Assembly: GCF_001632365.1 (NCBI RefSeq)
Contig: NW_024468511.1
Location: forward strand, 1 to 49,964
DNA length: 49,964 bases
Direction of reading: 5' to 3'
Source of the DNA: Laetiporus sulphureus 93-53
Taxonomy: Eukaryota; Basidiomycota; Agaricomycetes; Polyporales; Laetiporaceae
The position numbers and the translations under genes are program-made. Positions 20,557-32,000 of the stretch are shown piece by piece. How positions within the stretch are numbered: the stretch's first letter is position 1; each line of letters begins with the position of its first letter. Under the pieces are notes generated by a model. It saw nothing but the letters and a program-made list of their open reading frames with translations, had not been told where the DNA came from and ran no database searches.

Positions 20557-22540
20557 ATGAAGGGGGAACAGTGCATGGAAGGTTTGCATCTAGAGGTGAC
20601 GCAGAAGCCAAATGTAGAAGATGATGGAGAAATAAAACAAAACAATGCCCGAGAGGACACGGCCTGGGGTGATGTACATGAAGTATGTGCAATAGAACAG
20701 TTCTGGGGCAGGTCTAACAGGCTCCGGACAGAATACAGGGATCTCAGAATGAGTGCGTATCATATCCGCCGCTGCATTCTGCTGGCATGCAAGGCACGGC
20801 CAACAGTGAGAGCAAAGAGGTGAGCTCTGATGTGTAGTAGAGGCTGAAGTCTGAGAGGTGAACTGAGACCACTGTCCCTGTTGTTGTTCACTGCTGTGCA
20901 AGCCACTTCACATTCTAAGTCTTGTAGGTACACAGTTCGAAAGCTCCCGCCTCGTTCTCTATCTATGCATTCTTTAAATATCGCAATTCCAGGATGCACT
21001 CACCCTGGTCCTCGCTCCATTTTTTATCACGCTTGGCCCCCAACCCGTTGACTTGTTCTGCTATTTCTCATTGTCTCAGAGGGTCTGCTGCTGCTGACCA
21101 CTCCATCGCACCACGTTCCAAACCTGCATTTCGCTATTCATTTAAGTAGAGACCCACTCATTTCAGCTCCTGGTTTGCCACCCCAATGCTCGGCATCCAC
21201 TGCATCAAGTCTTGCTGACTTCCTCCGCAACCTCATAACCACGTTCCCATTCACCTGCCTCACTGTTGCAATGGTTCACTTTTGCCCTAATCTGACCTCA
21301 TCCCTCTGCCTGAGACTGGATGCTCCCTCCAATGGCCTTCTGTCAGCTTTGCCCCCTAGAGTCTGAGGACCCACCCCGAGACTCTGTCCGCATCCGAGTC
21401 TCTGCCTGTCCTTGCCCCTCCCCCATCTCTTCTCCCACCCAGCCATGTCTCACACCACACAGGCTCAGCTTGATTCTCTGGCCATCACCTGTGCCATCTG
21501 GCTCTGTTGCTACCTCCTCTTGCTTGAGGTGCTGGCATTCAAGCACGCCCATATCCCGTCCGGGTCGCATCCTGCTGTGGTTGAGTGGTATCACTGGCGC
21601 ACTGCCGTTCAGTCACTTTTGGTATGTCTATCGACATGCTCTCCTGCACATGCCAGTCTGAGGTCCTCTTGTAGCACTGGGCAGCTTCTGCTCATTTGGA
21701 CCTTGTGGCGTCCGGTTTGCATGTCCACTCGATTGACTCCTACCTGTTGATACACACCGAGATATTCTGCAATCGGAAAATGCCGGAAACTGTGTCCGAC
21801 TGTTGCACAATCAGATAGCGAGTCACCACGATCTGGAAAGACAAACACTGAGCTAGAGCAGTCCAGAGTGGGCAAAGAAGACTTTACTGACAGCTTAAAA
21901 ACACGGAACCATGTGAAGGGGTCAGAAGGTGAACATGAGACACGAAAATGACGAGCGAGCCATGAGGAAGCATATCCGATTACAAGGTGCAGCATGAGAG
22001 CAGAACATGACTGGTTAGGCAACTCGAAAATGAACAAGTGCACTAACTGAATGGAAGATAGGGTAGTGGAACGACAGATCCTGATAGGACCAGACTTCCA
22101 GTTCTCTGACTGTATGATATGGAGAGGGGGCAGGGACGAGCTTTGCGACAGGTTTCAATGGATCGGAAACACATTTCAGTGACTCAGCTGGCTCATTTCT
22201 GATCCACTATATAATCTACACTGTACATAGGAATAACAAGAGAGTTTTCGACAGAGTTCCCCATGCAGCAGTGCTCAGTTCTTGTCTTATCTACGCTAGG
22301 GCATCGTGCCTGACTACGTCTACATTTATTGCGATCACGTTCTACGTCTCTGGGATTCTCGACACTGAGAGAGGCAGCACTCTCAGCAGTGGCCTCTAGC
22401 TCAACTCAGGTTTCAGCCAGATAAGCCACGTTATCGCATTCTCATATCTCACGCCATCGCATTTTGCTCACACGTCACCAGTTACAAGTCTCAAACCAGA
22501 AATTCATTCCCATCGGATCCCGTAGCCTCGCTAGCACCCA
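20557..22540. other. Unassigned internal region of the hAT element
   Basis: Several open frames without stops for 60-140 codons but with no motif I can name, for example a frame at 21175-21366 reading SLADFLRNLITTFPFTC, faintly like a cyclin-type helix. It could be intronic, cargo picked up by the element, or decayed sequence. No transposon ends were found inside. Confidence 0.3.
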
Positions 22541-22695
22541 GGAGTTCATCGTTAGCACTTGTTCTAGTCAGAAGCACTTAGAGCTTCATCGTTAGTGCTT
22601 TACCCAGTTCAGAGGCTGTTAGGAGGTTGCTCATCAGCGCTTCACCCAGTTCGGAGGCTATTAGGGCTTCATCATCAGCACTTGACCAGTGCTTT
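22541..22695 (+). repeat. Degenerate minisatellite, about 42-bp unit, four copies
   Basis: Units share TTCATCGTTAGCACTT-like and CCCAGTTCGGAGGCTATTAG-like parts in the order GAGTTCATCGTTAGC..., GAGCTTCATCGTTAG..., GAGGTTGCTCATCAG..., GGCTTCATCATCAGC.... Copies differ at several positions. Confidence 0.7.
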
Positions 22696-22714
22696 CCAGA
22701 TATAGCAGGTCCTC

Positions 22715-23203
22715 ATGCCACAGCCCAGACCTTCAGCCATCATAGTTCATGAGTACGGAAGTCGTGAGTTGCATCTACATCCACACACTCCCACATTCCA
22801 GCTTTCCACTGTTTCCCAGTTAGAGGTGTTCATACAGTCGAGTCCGACACTCACTGATCCAGAACCATTGACCAATCTGACTCCGTTTCAAGCAACACAG
22901 CTGAATGACTCCTGGCCACCCATCACTGCATTATCATCTGAAGTTTTCTGTGACTGTAGCCCAAAGGGACTGCAGACGGACAGAGCCCCAGTTCACCTTC
23001 CACCAGTAGAGGTTTGGTTAGGAGCACTGCTCATGGCCAAGATGCAGTTGAGCATATCACCATGGATCCACAAACTGCACATGCTCATCGATTCCTTGCT
23101 GACCCCTGGCAGTGCCCTGACCAGCAGGACTCACTCCGCCATCACTTCAGAGGATAATCTCGATCACACGCTGCACCTCGAGGACTTCGGTGGTCAGTTC
23201 TGA
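22715..23203 (+). CDS. Hypothetical ORF inside the hAT element
   Basis: 162-codon frame beginning MPQPRPSAIIVHEYGSRE. Pro/Ser/Thr-rich, no zinc finger or transmembrane segment. It sits between the minisatellite and the DUF659 part of the transposase gene, so it could be cargo or an unconserved transposase exon. It may equally be chance. Confidence 0.3.
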   Translation: MPQPRPSAIIVHEYGSRELHLHPHTPTFQLSTVSQLEVFIQSSPTLTDPEPLTNLTPFQATQLNDSWPPITALSSEVFCDCSPKGLQTDRAPVHLPPVEVWLGALLMAKMQLSISPWIHKLHMLIDSLLTPGSALTSRTHSAITSEDNLDHTLHLEDFGGQF

Positions 23204-23520
23204 TATGAGGCACCTGGATGTGTACTGGTCTGCCCTGGATGGGTGTCACATGTTGTGTACCATCCCATAGCGTAAAAATGGGTAGCCACCCTGTACTGTG
23301 TACTCCACCCTAAGCCTGACACACCATGTACCTGTCCTGTAGGGACTGTGCCTGTAGCCTGCCTGAGAAAACTCATTCTGAACCTATGCTCGTCCGCAAC
23401 ATGTACTTGACCCGAGAGAACACATTCTATGCGAGGGCAGCCCAGAACGCCACCTCACACCATGGCGATCATGCACTTGCACTGCTTGTAGTGTGTAATA
23501 GGACTCCCGATTATCTCTAT

Positions 23521-23683
23521 GAGAGGCCAGTCAGCTATCCGGACATGAACAGACACTTATGAGGCCGTAGGTCAGTCCGCAATCTGGACAAAATGACCTC
23601 GCAGTGTCTGAAAGGCCTGTCAAAATGTCCAGACATTTTCCATATATTCAGATAGGCCAGTCTGGCATCTGAACATGAAACAA
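23521..23683 (+). repeat. Direct repeat pair rich in CTGGAC motifs
   Basis: AGGCCAGTCAGCTATCCGGA (23524 on) and AGGCCAGTCTGGCATCTGAA (about 23653 on) are imperfect copies about 130 bp apart. The stretch 23530-23880 also has many TCCAGAC/GTCTGGAC words on both strands, possibly transposase-binding subterminal motifs. Confidence 0.45.
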
Positions 23684-25277
23684 AGGGAAGGTTGAGGAAA
23701 ATAGTAGCATTTTACTTTAAGCCACAAAACAAATATGTACAAACAAAATTGAACAGGTGGGCCTCTGAAATGGTCAGTCACAATGTCCAGACAGAAATTT
23801 CAGGTCCCGGAGGCTGGACAGCTGTTCAGACATAAACTCCGAAGAAGGTTGTCTGGACAGGAAGTCCAAAAATCAGTGATTTTTGGACCGACGTCCCATA
23901 GGGATAATCAGGGGTCTACAAGTGCCACGACTCTGCGTGACCGGTTGATACCAGAGGAAGCTGTGAGACTGCAGCTAGAGATCATCCATTATCTTCAAGG
24001 CATATGCGACTTGATGATCTCTTTCGATGGTGGAAAAATTCGAAAACTCAAGGGCATATACACAATTCATATCACCACGTCAGAATGTCGAGGCTTCCTG
24101 ATGGATCTGAATGATGCATCTCATATCAGTCACACTGCAAAGTACATTGTGGAGATACTCAGGCCAGTTATCGAGAGCGTTGGCACATCCAATATCTCGA
24201 CGGTGGTGTCAGACAACACAGAAAACACATGCAAGGCATGCAAGATGATATGCGAGTTGTTCGGGCATATATTGAATCTGCAAGACTGTTGTCACGAAAT
24301 GAACCTGGCTCCATTACAGATTGGTGAGCTGCCAGAATTCACATCTGTGCATGATGATAGAGTTATTTTATTATATTCAATCATCAACTAACATACCTTA
24401 TTGCTAGATGATTGCTGATCTGAAGGCAATTTTGCTGTTCATGCACAAATCAACCTACACTGCGGAACACTTCAAGGATGCCCGTGCGGCTTTTAACATC
24501 AAGAATGGCCTGACAACAATTGAAGAAACACACTTCAGTACATATACATGGGCGGCAATCTCAGTGTGCGACTGCTTACCTGCGTTCCGTGATATCACCA
24601 GCAAGCCTGAATTGGGTATTATCATTGACGTTCCGGTGATTTCTGAATGTTGTACTCACAATGAATGGTCTGCTGATGTAACTCAGTCTAAGAGAGATGT
24701 ATTCAGGCAGAATAGCTATGACACAATCGAGTTTGAGTATAATCTCACAAGATTTATTGCACTTACAAGTCCTTTCGCGAAGGCTATCAAGTGTCTTGAG
24801 TCATCTCACTCAACCATTGCTGATGTTTACTTGTTCTTAAGGCTCCAACTATTTATACTATTTACACTCCTGAGGTGTAAATAAATAATATATAGTAAAC
24901 AGTTATCTACATGTCATATAAACAGTTTATATAAAGTTTATATAGTTTTTTTGGTCCCATCTTTTGATGGAGTTCTACTCAACTGTGAGCAGCTTCTGTG
25001 ATTGTTGAGGCCTTTAAGGACCTGTTTGCATCAGCAAGCACATGACAGTGAGCAGAAAACAAGCATTCAATGTCAACATTTGCACCAGAAATGACCAGAA
25101 AATCTTATGTCATACAAGAAATGACAAGAAACTCATGTTCATGAGCCTATATGATGATAAACTGTCAGTGGTGACTGCTGTTAAACACTAGGACTTTCAA
25201 TTGGCTCACTGTTGTGCTGTCAAATCTAGCAATTGTGCACTCAATAGCCCTATATCACCATAAAACTATTTATACTA

Positions 25278-26877
25278 CAGTGACCCACAAAACTGTTGAT
25301 AAGATTGCTTACTTTGACTTGTATGGTAAATATCTCCTCAATGACTGGGCCAAATAAATGTCATAAGAGCTCATTTGAAAGCCTATTATCATGGCTTTCC
25401 AATGCCACTTTGTTTATATTTTTAGCCTATTTTGATCTCAAGATATTTGATACTCTTTGAGGGCCACTCTTATCAACAGTTTTGTGGCACATATTCAGGT
25501 TCTACAAAACTCATACTTTCAGTACTTGATATAGCCTCCCTTTGCCTTCACAACTGCATCCACCCTCCTTGGCATACTTTCAATCAGATTCTGACACACT
25601 TCCTTTCCAATAGCCTCCCATTCCTTCTCTACCCTTTCCCACAACTCAGTAATTCCCTTTGATGGTTCCTGATACTCTGCAAGCTTCTTTTTGAGGTGAC
25701 CCCACAAATTCTCTATGGGATTGAGATCTGGGGATTGAGAGGGCCATAGCATGATGTTGAAATCATGGACTTTGAACCAATCCTTGGCCTTCTTGCTGGT
25801 GTGCTTGAGGTCATTGTCTTGCTGGAACACCACATCCTCCACAGTTTTGCCCCAATCCTCCTGCAGCTCATCCTCCAAAATGCTGACATAAAGGTCTGCA
25901 TCCATCCTGCCATCAATATTGCAGGCATACCCCACACCATCCCAGCCCATACAGCCCCACATCATCAAGGATCCACCTCCAAACTTCTGAGTTCCTTCCA
26001 CCAACTTATCACTGAGGCTCTCCCCTGGCTTCTTCCACACCCATTTCCTTCCATCTGACCCCATCCTGTTAATCTTGGTCTCATCTGACTATACCACCCT
26101 TCTTCAGTCCTCTACAGTCCAATACTGGTGAGCCAAAGTGAAGTCCATCCTCTCCTTCTGATGCCTTGCAGAGAGTAAAGGCCTTTTTTGCTTCACTACA
26201 GCCTTCATTCCTGCCTCCTTGAACCTCTTCACACTGTCTCTGCATTGACAACCCTCCCAGTAATGTTTGCAAGAGCTCTGGCCACAGCAGGAGATGTGGT
26301 AGCCTTGCCAGTCCCAATGAGTCAAGTAGCACAGCGAAGATTGGCAGTAGTAAGAAGGGAAGGATGCCCTTCTTTGGCCTTAGGAATGGTGGGGCAGTGT
26401 GTGGAGCACAGTTTACTGATAATAGAATAGTGTAGCCCAGTCAAAGCTTGAATTTCTCGAACAAATTTGCCATTCTGAAGCAAAGCGATGACATGGTTGA
26501 CAGTTTCAGTAGCAACAGCTTTTGGCATGATGTTGGTTGAGTGTGAAGAGTTGCGTATGGCTGTTTGTACATTGTTCATGTTGAAACATGATCATCCAAT
26601 CAATATTCCCACAAGGAACCTTGTCAACACATCAAGAATCACAATATTCTGAGAACTTGTGTGTGCACCACAAAACTGTAGATAAGAGTGGCCCTCAAAG
26701 AGTATCAAATATCTTGAGATCAAAATAGGCTAAAAATATAAACAAAGTGGCATTGGAAAGCCATGATAATAGGCTTTCAAATGAGCTCTTATGACATTTA
26801 TTTGGTCCAGTGGTTGAGGAGATATTTACCATACAATTTGAAGTAAGCAATCGTATCAACAGTTTTGTGGGTCACTG
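25278..26877 (-). mobile_element. Tc1/mariner element with about 211-bp inverted repeats
   Basis: 1,600 bp. Starts CAGTGACCCACAAAAC and ends with its inverse, flanked by TA on both sides (25276-25277, 26878-26879). Arms 25278-25489 and 26667-26877 are near-identical inverted copies. Each arm is itself bounded by an inverted pair (CCACAAAACTGTTGATAAG against CTTATCAACAGTTTTGTGG). Inserted in the small hAT element. Confidence 0.95.
25519..26579 (-). pseudogene. Tc1-family transposase (DD34E), broken
   Basis: Minus strand from ATG near 26579: helix-turn-helix DNA-binding part (VNHVIALLQNGKFVREIQAL, TGLHYSIISKLCS), then two or more frame changes between about 26330 and 26230. The catalytic part contains SDETKIN (first Asp, near 26080, just after a TGG-to-TAG stop), FQQDNDLKHTS (second Asp) and LNPIENLW (Glu), followed by an intact C-terminus to 25519. 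The spacing of QQDND to NPIEN fits DD34E. Stops at VED*RR and VV*SDE and the frameshifts make it inactive. Confidence 0.9.
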
Positions 26878-27765
26878 TATATATATACATCTATTTACTA
26901 TGTACAGGCCCAACTGTAAATAAACAGATATAGTAAACAGTTAAAACTATGTAACATAGTAAATAGATAGAAATGTTGGAGCCTTACTTGTTCTGACTCG
27001 CCGTTGTTGTCCATCTCATCGATCTGTTCACGAACAATGTGATCAATCTGTCCCCATCAACAATAGATGCAGTGTGAGCCATTACCGATCACCGTTTCAA
27101 GAAGATGATCGACGATGCACCTGGAGGCATCTACATTACTGCATTTTACTTGGATCCTCATAAATCATCTCTCATTAGCTCGCTGATTGTCATGACTCAC
27201 CGGCAAGTAACTCAGGTTACCGTGATGCCACCGTCTTCAAGCATCTCAACCCGCTCACTGTTCCTTCCATACGGCTTGCACCATCAAGCAGGTTTGGCAC
27301 TGCTGAGAAGCAGAAACTCACAAATGAAGCATCCGATGACCCTGTCTTATGTCGTGTTGACTTGAGCTTGCAATGTATACTGAAGAACGAATACAGCGGT
27401 GTTGCCACCAGTCTCAAGAGTGATGAGCTTCATGCTGCCATGAAACTCAGGAATCCTCATCTTGCACACTTGACACCAGCTCAAGCCTTAAAAGGCCTGC
27501 AATCTGAACTGCGAGCATATGCAAAGAAGCACGAACCGTTTGACAAGCCACTTCGTGATGGACAGAGCATGTGAGATTGGTGGATGCGGAGACAGAAGGA
27601 TGCTGATGCGACAGTTCTTGGGGTGAGCTGCCAGCACTTTAACGGTTTGAACAGATGATGACTTGAAATGGGTTGTTACTAGGCACTCGGCATCAAGATC
27701 TACTCGGCAGTTCCAAACTCCATGGCAGATGAGCGAACAATGTCGATGGTGACATGGCTCAATGA

Positions 27766-28413
27766 CACCACAGACATGAAGCAATTTGTGCATGTGACAA
27801 ATGCTTAGCAAATGTCGACAGGTTTTTTGCCTTTGTGATCTCAATTTGCTACAGTTCCTTCCCACATTCCATATTAAGTATTTGCATAATAATATGTTAG
27901 AGGCAGAAATTTAAAATCATGTATTTTAAGAAATGACACCATTTTCAAACTCACCAAATACATTTAGAATTTAAGCACTGTTGAATGTAATCATACATTT
28001 TGAATTTCAAACTATGACATGTATAAAGTATCCAGTAGCAGATGAAGGTGTAATTACGGTGAATGACTTTCATTCTAGTAATCTTGGCTAGAATGACTTC
28101 AGTAGGGAAGTAGAATGTAGGCATAATCACACCTTCATCTGCTACTGGATATTTTATACATGTTATAGTTTGAAATTCAAAAATATATAATTACATTCAA
28201 CAGCACTCAAATTCTAAATGTATTTGGTGAGTTTGAAAATGGTGTCATTTCTTAAATATATGATTTTAAATTTCTGCCTCCAACATATTATATGCAAATA
28301 CTTAATACGGAATGTGGGAAGGAACCGTAGCAAATTGAGATCATAAAGGCAAAAAACCTGTTGACATTTGCTAAGCATTTGCCACATGCGCAAATCGCTC
28401 CATGTCTGTAGTG
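27766..28413. mobile_element. Fold-back (long inverted repeat) element in the transposase gene
   Basis: 648 bp, essentially one giant imperfect palindrome with arms about 290 bp (27766-28055 and 28120-28413). The outer ends are CACCACAGACATG and CATGTCTGTAGTG. The centre has its own perfect hairpin: CATTCTAG (28071-28078), 9-nt loop, CTAGAATG (28088-28095). Flanking TGA (27763-27765 and 28414-28416) is a candidate 3-bp target duplication. Removing it with one TGA rejoins the hAT reading frame at TWLND. No coding capacity seen; a MITE or fold-back transposon. Confidence 0.85.
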
Positions 28414-28689
28414 TGATGCATGGCACGCCACACAGGATGTGCAAACCTTATCTGATACAATCACTATTCGCCAATTCCATCGGTATGACCCAAGCAAGCA
28501 AGAGACGATACCCAAGCCAAGACCAGTAATCAAATGGCAAGACATGAATGCAACAATTCACAGCAGAGAAGACAATGAAACTGAAGCAGAAAACACTGGT
28601 GGAGCAGGCGGCCGACTTTCTCAGAAATGCGTGAGATTACATGATGAAAAATATGGCAGATTTTGCCGTGTCTGAGATTGTTGACATCA

Positions 28690-29018
28690 ATTCAGCTTTT
28701 CTCAAGGAAATTCTGTCAGATAATCGAACTGACCTTAATCAGCCAGTGCAGAAAAAAGCCACAGAAATTATCGAGGATGAGCAGCCTGACTGGGATCGTT
28801 GGTAGTGGTGTAGCAGCGAGGAACTTGTAATTTACTGTCATTTTGTGTAAATTTACTGGCTAATTAGCGTTAATTACCCCAGAGTTTCAGGGGCTGCACC
28901 CCCGGAAGCCCCCCTTTATTAATTAACTGTAAATTACATAGATAAAATAGGCCCTTGCAGAGAGCTATTGCTAAATAGCTGGTTAAGCAGGTCACAATTT
29001 CTATTTCCCTGCACCCTA
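28690..29018. other. 3' terminal region of the large hAT element
   Basis: Non-coding tail after the transposase gene, with the inner inverted match to 19160 (about 28925-28945), a GC-rich patch GGCTGCACCCCCGGAAGC (about 28890) and the terminal repeat 29001-29018. Confidence 0.6.
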
Positions 29019-29026
29019 CCGTGGTA

Positions 29027-32000
29027 ACACCGAAGTGAAGAAACTCAGTGGAAGTCCGTGCACTTCCCATGAAGCCACTCTTCCCAGCATCATAGTATCG
29101 AATCTGACCACATGTGGCATGACAGATTCAGCAATACACTCAAGTGGTTTTCGACCACGTTCCATTTCGTGAGCCATCGCAGCATTGGCTAGCATGTCTC
29201 ACGAGTGTGTATTGCGGACTGTTGCCTAGTATACTCGCTGTCACATGGCAAGCCAGAAAGCTGCTATACACTGTTCGCATATATAGCTTTCGGCGATAAT
29301 GCACCAGAGTAGTGACTGTATATTCGATCTGGACAGCTGCTGCTGGTATATTATTTCTCAAAAATGTGGTTCTTGCGCACACTCTACGCAGTGTATTAAG
29401 TTTTGCTGATAGCTTTGATCTGACCTCATAGAATTCTAGACTCTCCCTTCAATCGCAGACAATTGTTTTGTCATACTACCGTTGATTCGTATGAGTTTGT
29501 TGCTGGTTTTCCAAGGAATGTAAGTTGCAATTCAAGGCTGTACAACGTTGACAACGATGTGGGTCAATGGTTTGATTGCGGCAGCACGTCTTTCGCATTT
29601 AAAGTCTTGCAGTCATGTACCTTGACTAAACTAAACCAACTTCAGGAGCAGACCAATAAGCGCATGGGCTTAGCACCAATTTTGATCTTTCATGTGGAAG
29701 TCTTATAATGTTGCAGCCATACCTCATCTGACCCTTTATACCACCTCAATAATTGCAAATTTCACGATTTCTGCAAGAGAACAAATCCTTTCCACAAGAT
29801 AGGGCTGCAATTTAGGCACTCTATTAGCATTCAGTTGTGGTACGTGGGATGTTGCGGCTGTCATCAGATCAAAAATGCTGATATAAATGTCCAGCAGACC
29901 TCAGCCAGTATGTGTGCTGTTCAAAATGTCCAAGCCTCCGCTGGCCTACCATGACCTTCTCACTGGACAGTGAGAACATTATAGGATGTTGCAGGAAGTG
30001 TGAGTTGGCTCAGAAGTCTCATCATTTAACAAGCTGAGAATGGAGTCTGCATCCAGGAACTTCTTTTTATACTGGAATATTGCGATGGCTAGTACGTTTC
30101 TCGAAGCTGAGCACCTCATTACCTGTTAGTCATTGGTATCAATGATCCATCAACAGCTACTATTGTGTGCGAACACCTAGGAACACTAGTCGAAGAGATT
30201 GTCTTGGTCTGAATCCCAGCCAGAAGACTGACTCTTGGCACTGCTATCATTCTTGTCAATCGCTACACCCTTCTGTCGTTGGCGATCATTCTGTTATTCG
30301 ACACCACGTCTCCTCATACACAACAGTGAGTTCTCCAGATTGTATTGTAGAAGAAGCTGACATGTCATTCAGAGGTGATTAGCCCCTTAGATGGATACAA
30401 ATGCCAGACTATCCTGACAATTATCCAGCTGTGAATCAGAGACTGTATGAGACGCAATCTGCCAAGTGGTGATTAGTACTGTTGCAGCAGGTCAGTATTT
30501 CTGTTGATGTTCGGACTATCCCTGAGTTCACACTGGTCATCATGCACAGCAACATCTGCTCTGCGAGTGTACGCCCTCAATACCAACTGAGTCTTGACAG
30601 TATCTGTTTTTATATTGGAAGCAGCGCAAGGACTGTGGAATATTGTGAGTCTACTCAGTGTTCAACGGACGTATCGCTTATCCTCCTATACCAAGTATGT
30701 CTACTCCAGGCTATCATTCGAGGTGTCATACATCAGCATGGTTCCAGTGTGCGCTGCAATACAACATGGCTCCACTGTCAAGATTAACATGTGAGTGAGT
30801 AACCACTGCTGCAGCACATTGTCTCATTGGAATGCCGTACTAGCTGTAAGAAATTGCCATATGTCATGAGTCACACGTTAGCAGGCCTGATCTTTTGGAA
30901 CTCTAAGTAACATTCGTGGTTCTTACGGCTTCCATGTTCGCCGAAGTTATTGTGCTTGCTGTGACATGGCTCAAAACGTTCTGAACTGACAGACGTGTTC
31001 GTGGCATGGGAACGACAATACCGGTCAGAATGCTCCTGTTGCGGAATGGTGAGCCACAATGCTACAATTCATATGTGTGTAACTTTTTGATCGACGAAGT
31101 CAGGTAGCCTGTATTTCATGTGCACTTCTTCTCAGATTGAATCACGATGCACTCGACTGAGCTTCATGCACGACTGCTTTATAACTCGTTCCTTATTTTA
31201 TTTGTTGCTGAGATGATCGTGAGCACAACTCAGTACGGGAAAGTGCGCGCGTTATATCACTTCATGAGAACGATACGCTTACCACGTCTTAATAGACATG
31301 GACTTGGTTTGTCTCAACTTTTTCACTTTTATTGAAATGTATGCAAGTAGCAGGTCTCGCTGAGAAACCAGAATAATGTCTTTTCCTCTTCACAGGGTCG
31401 TCTCAATACTTACCACCCAATTCCTCTTCGATCTTCGCCAAAATGTAAATTCAACGAATGTGCTCCAAAACAATGTCACTACAACCGACTCTCATATTAT
31501 TGGGGACTTCGTTGCCAATCTCGAGCTCAATATCTCAAATGGGGGTGCCAGCGTACTCAGCCTAGACGATGATGCAGTAGATGATAGTGATTCACCTACA
31601 GCGACGGAAGGAGAAAACATTACAGCAGATTTAGAGGAGGGTTCTGAACGCGATCCAGAGGTCGAAGAGGTCCACTAGTAATCTACAAGTAGGTGAGAGT
31701 GATTTCAACTGAATTGTCTAAGTTGAAGGCGTACAATGGACCTCTGATCACAGATGTCACTGTGTAGTGCTCGAGTATTATGCGTCAAAAGCCGATCTCA
31801 TTTTCTCAAATGGTCGATCATATCTCAACAAGTCGCAAAGCCGTCGCAAACTCAATAGTGTACGATTTATCGCCTGAATCATGATAGTCCACGAGCTGTG
31901 TCTCATCGATTGTGGATGAAAGCCTGAGCTAGCCTGCGAAAGAAGAATACTTTCACATATCCAAAGTTCACTGCATATGCATTGGTATTGCTTCATTGAT

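Larger units (their letters stand above)
24838..26986. mobile_element. Small non-autonomous hAT element carrying a Tc1 insertion
   Basis: 12-bp perfect inverted ends TAAGGCTCCAAC (24838-24849) and GTTGGAGCCTTA (26975-26986), with an 8-bp target duplication CTTGTTCT (24830-24837, 26987-26994). Subterminal words such as ATAGTAAACAGTTA recur near both ends. Without the Tc1 element and its TA duplicate it would be about 547 bp and non-coding. It lies in the transposase gene of the bigger hAT, at the YLF codons. Confidence 0.9.
23783..28680 (+). pseudogene. hAT transposase, DUF659 to dimerisation domain (disrupted)
   Basis: Cut-and-paste transposase. Exon-like frame 23783-24391 reads RDRLIPEEAVRLQLEIIHYL, LMISFDGGKIRKLKGIYTIH and VVSDNTENTCKACKM, the DUF659/RNase-H-like core. 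Frame 24408-24837 continues with STYTAEHFKDARA and KAIKCLESSHSTIADVYLF. The gene resumes at about 26987 (VHLIDLFTNNVINL, IDDAPGGIYITAFYLDPH) and near 27690 with IYSAVPNSMADERTMSMVTW, the hAT dimerisation region. It then resumes after the fold-back element at 28417 with VQTLSDTITIRQFHRYDPSK. In-frame stops such as YLF*LA fit TGG to TGA. The two insertions are precise enough that coding sense rejoins across them. Confidence 0.85.
19119..29018 (+). mobile_element. 9.9-kb hAT DNA transposon with nested insertions
   Basis: Ends are TAGGGCACGAGGAAATAG (19119-19136) and its imperfect inverse CTATTTCCCTGCACCCTA (29001-29018). A further inverted match lies inside (TTTTACCTATGTAATTTAC near 19160, GTAAATTACATAGATAAAA near 28930). 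A perfect 8-bp target duplication CCGTGGTA (19111-19118, 29019-29026), the hAT hallmark, flanks it. The paralogous segment at 34777-34784 has a single CCGTGGTA, that is, the empty site. Inside are a BED-finger/DUF659 transposase relic, a small hAT element holding a Tc1 element, a fold-back element, a minisatellite and about 3 kb of unidentified sequence. Confidence 0.9.

Noticed and set aside
21175..21366. Possible cyclin-like fragment in the hAT element
   Set aside because: Only a vague hydrophobic pattern; no cyclin box motif could be confirmed.
30210..30212. Selenocysteine or stop-codon recoding at the shared TGA
   Set aside because: The family has Trp there and other stops occur in the left copy, so a TGG-to-TGA mutation before duplication is the simpler reading.
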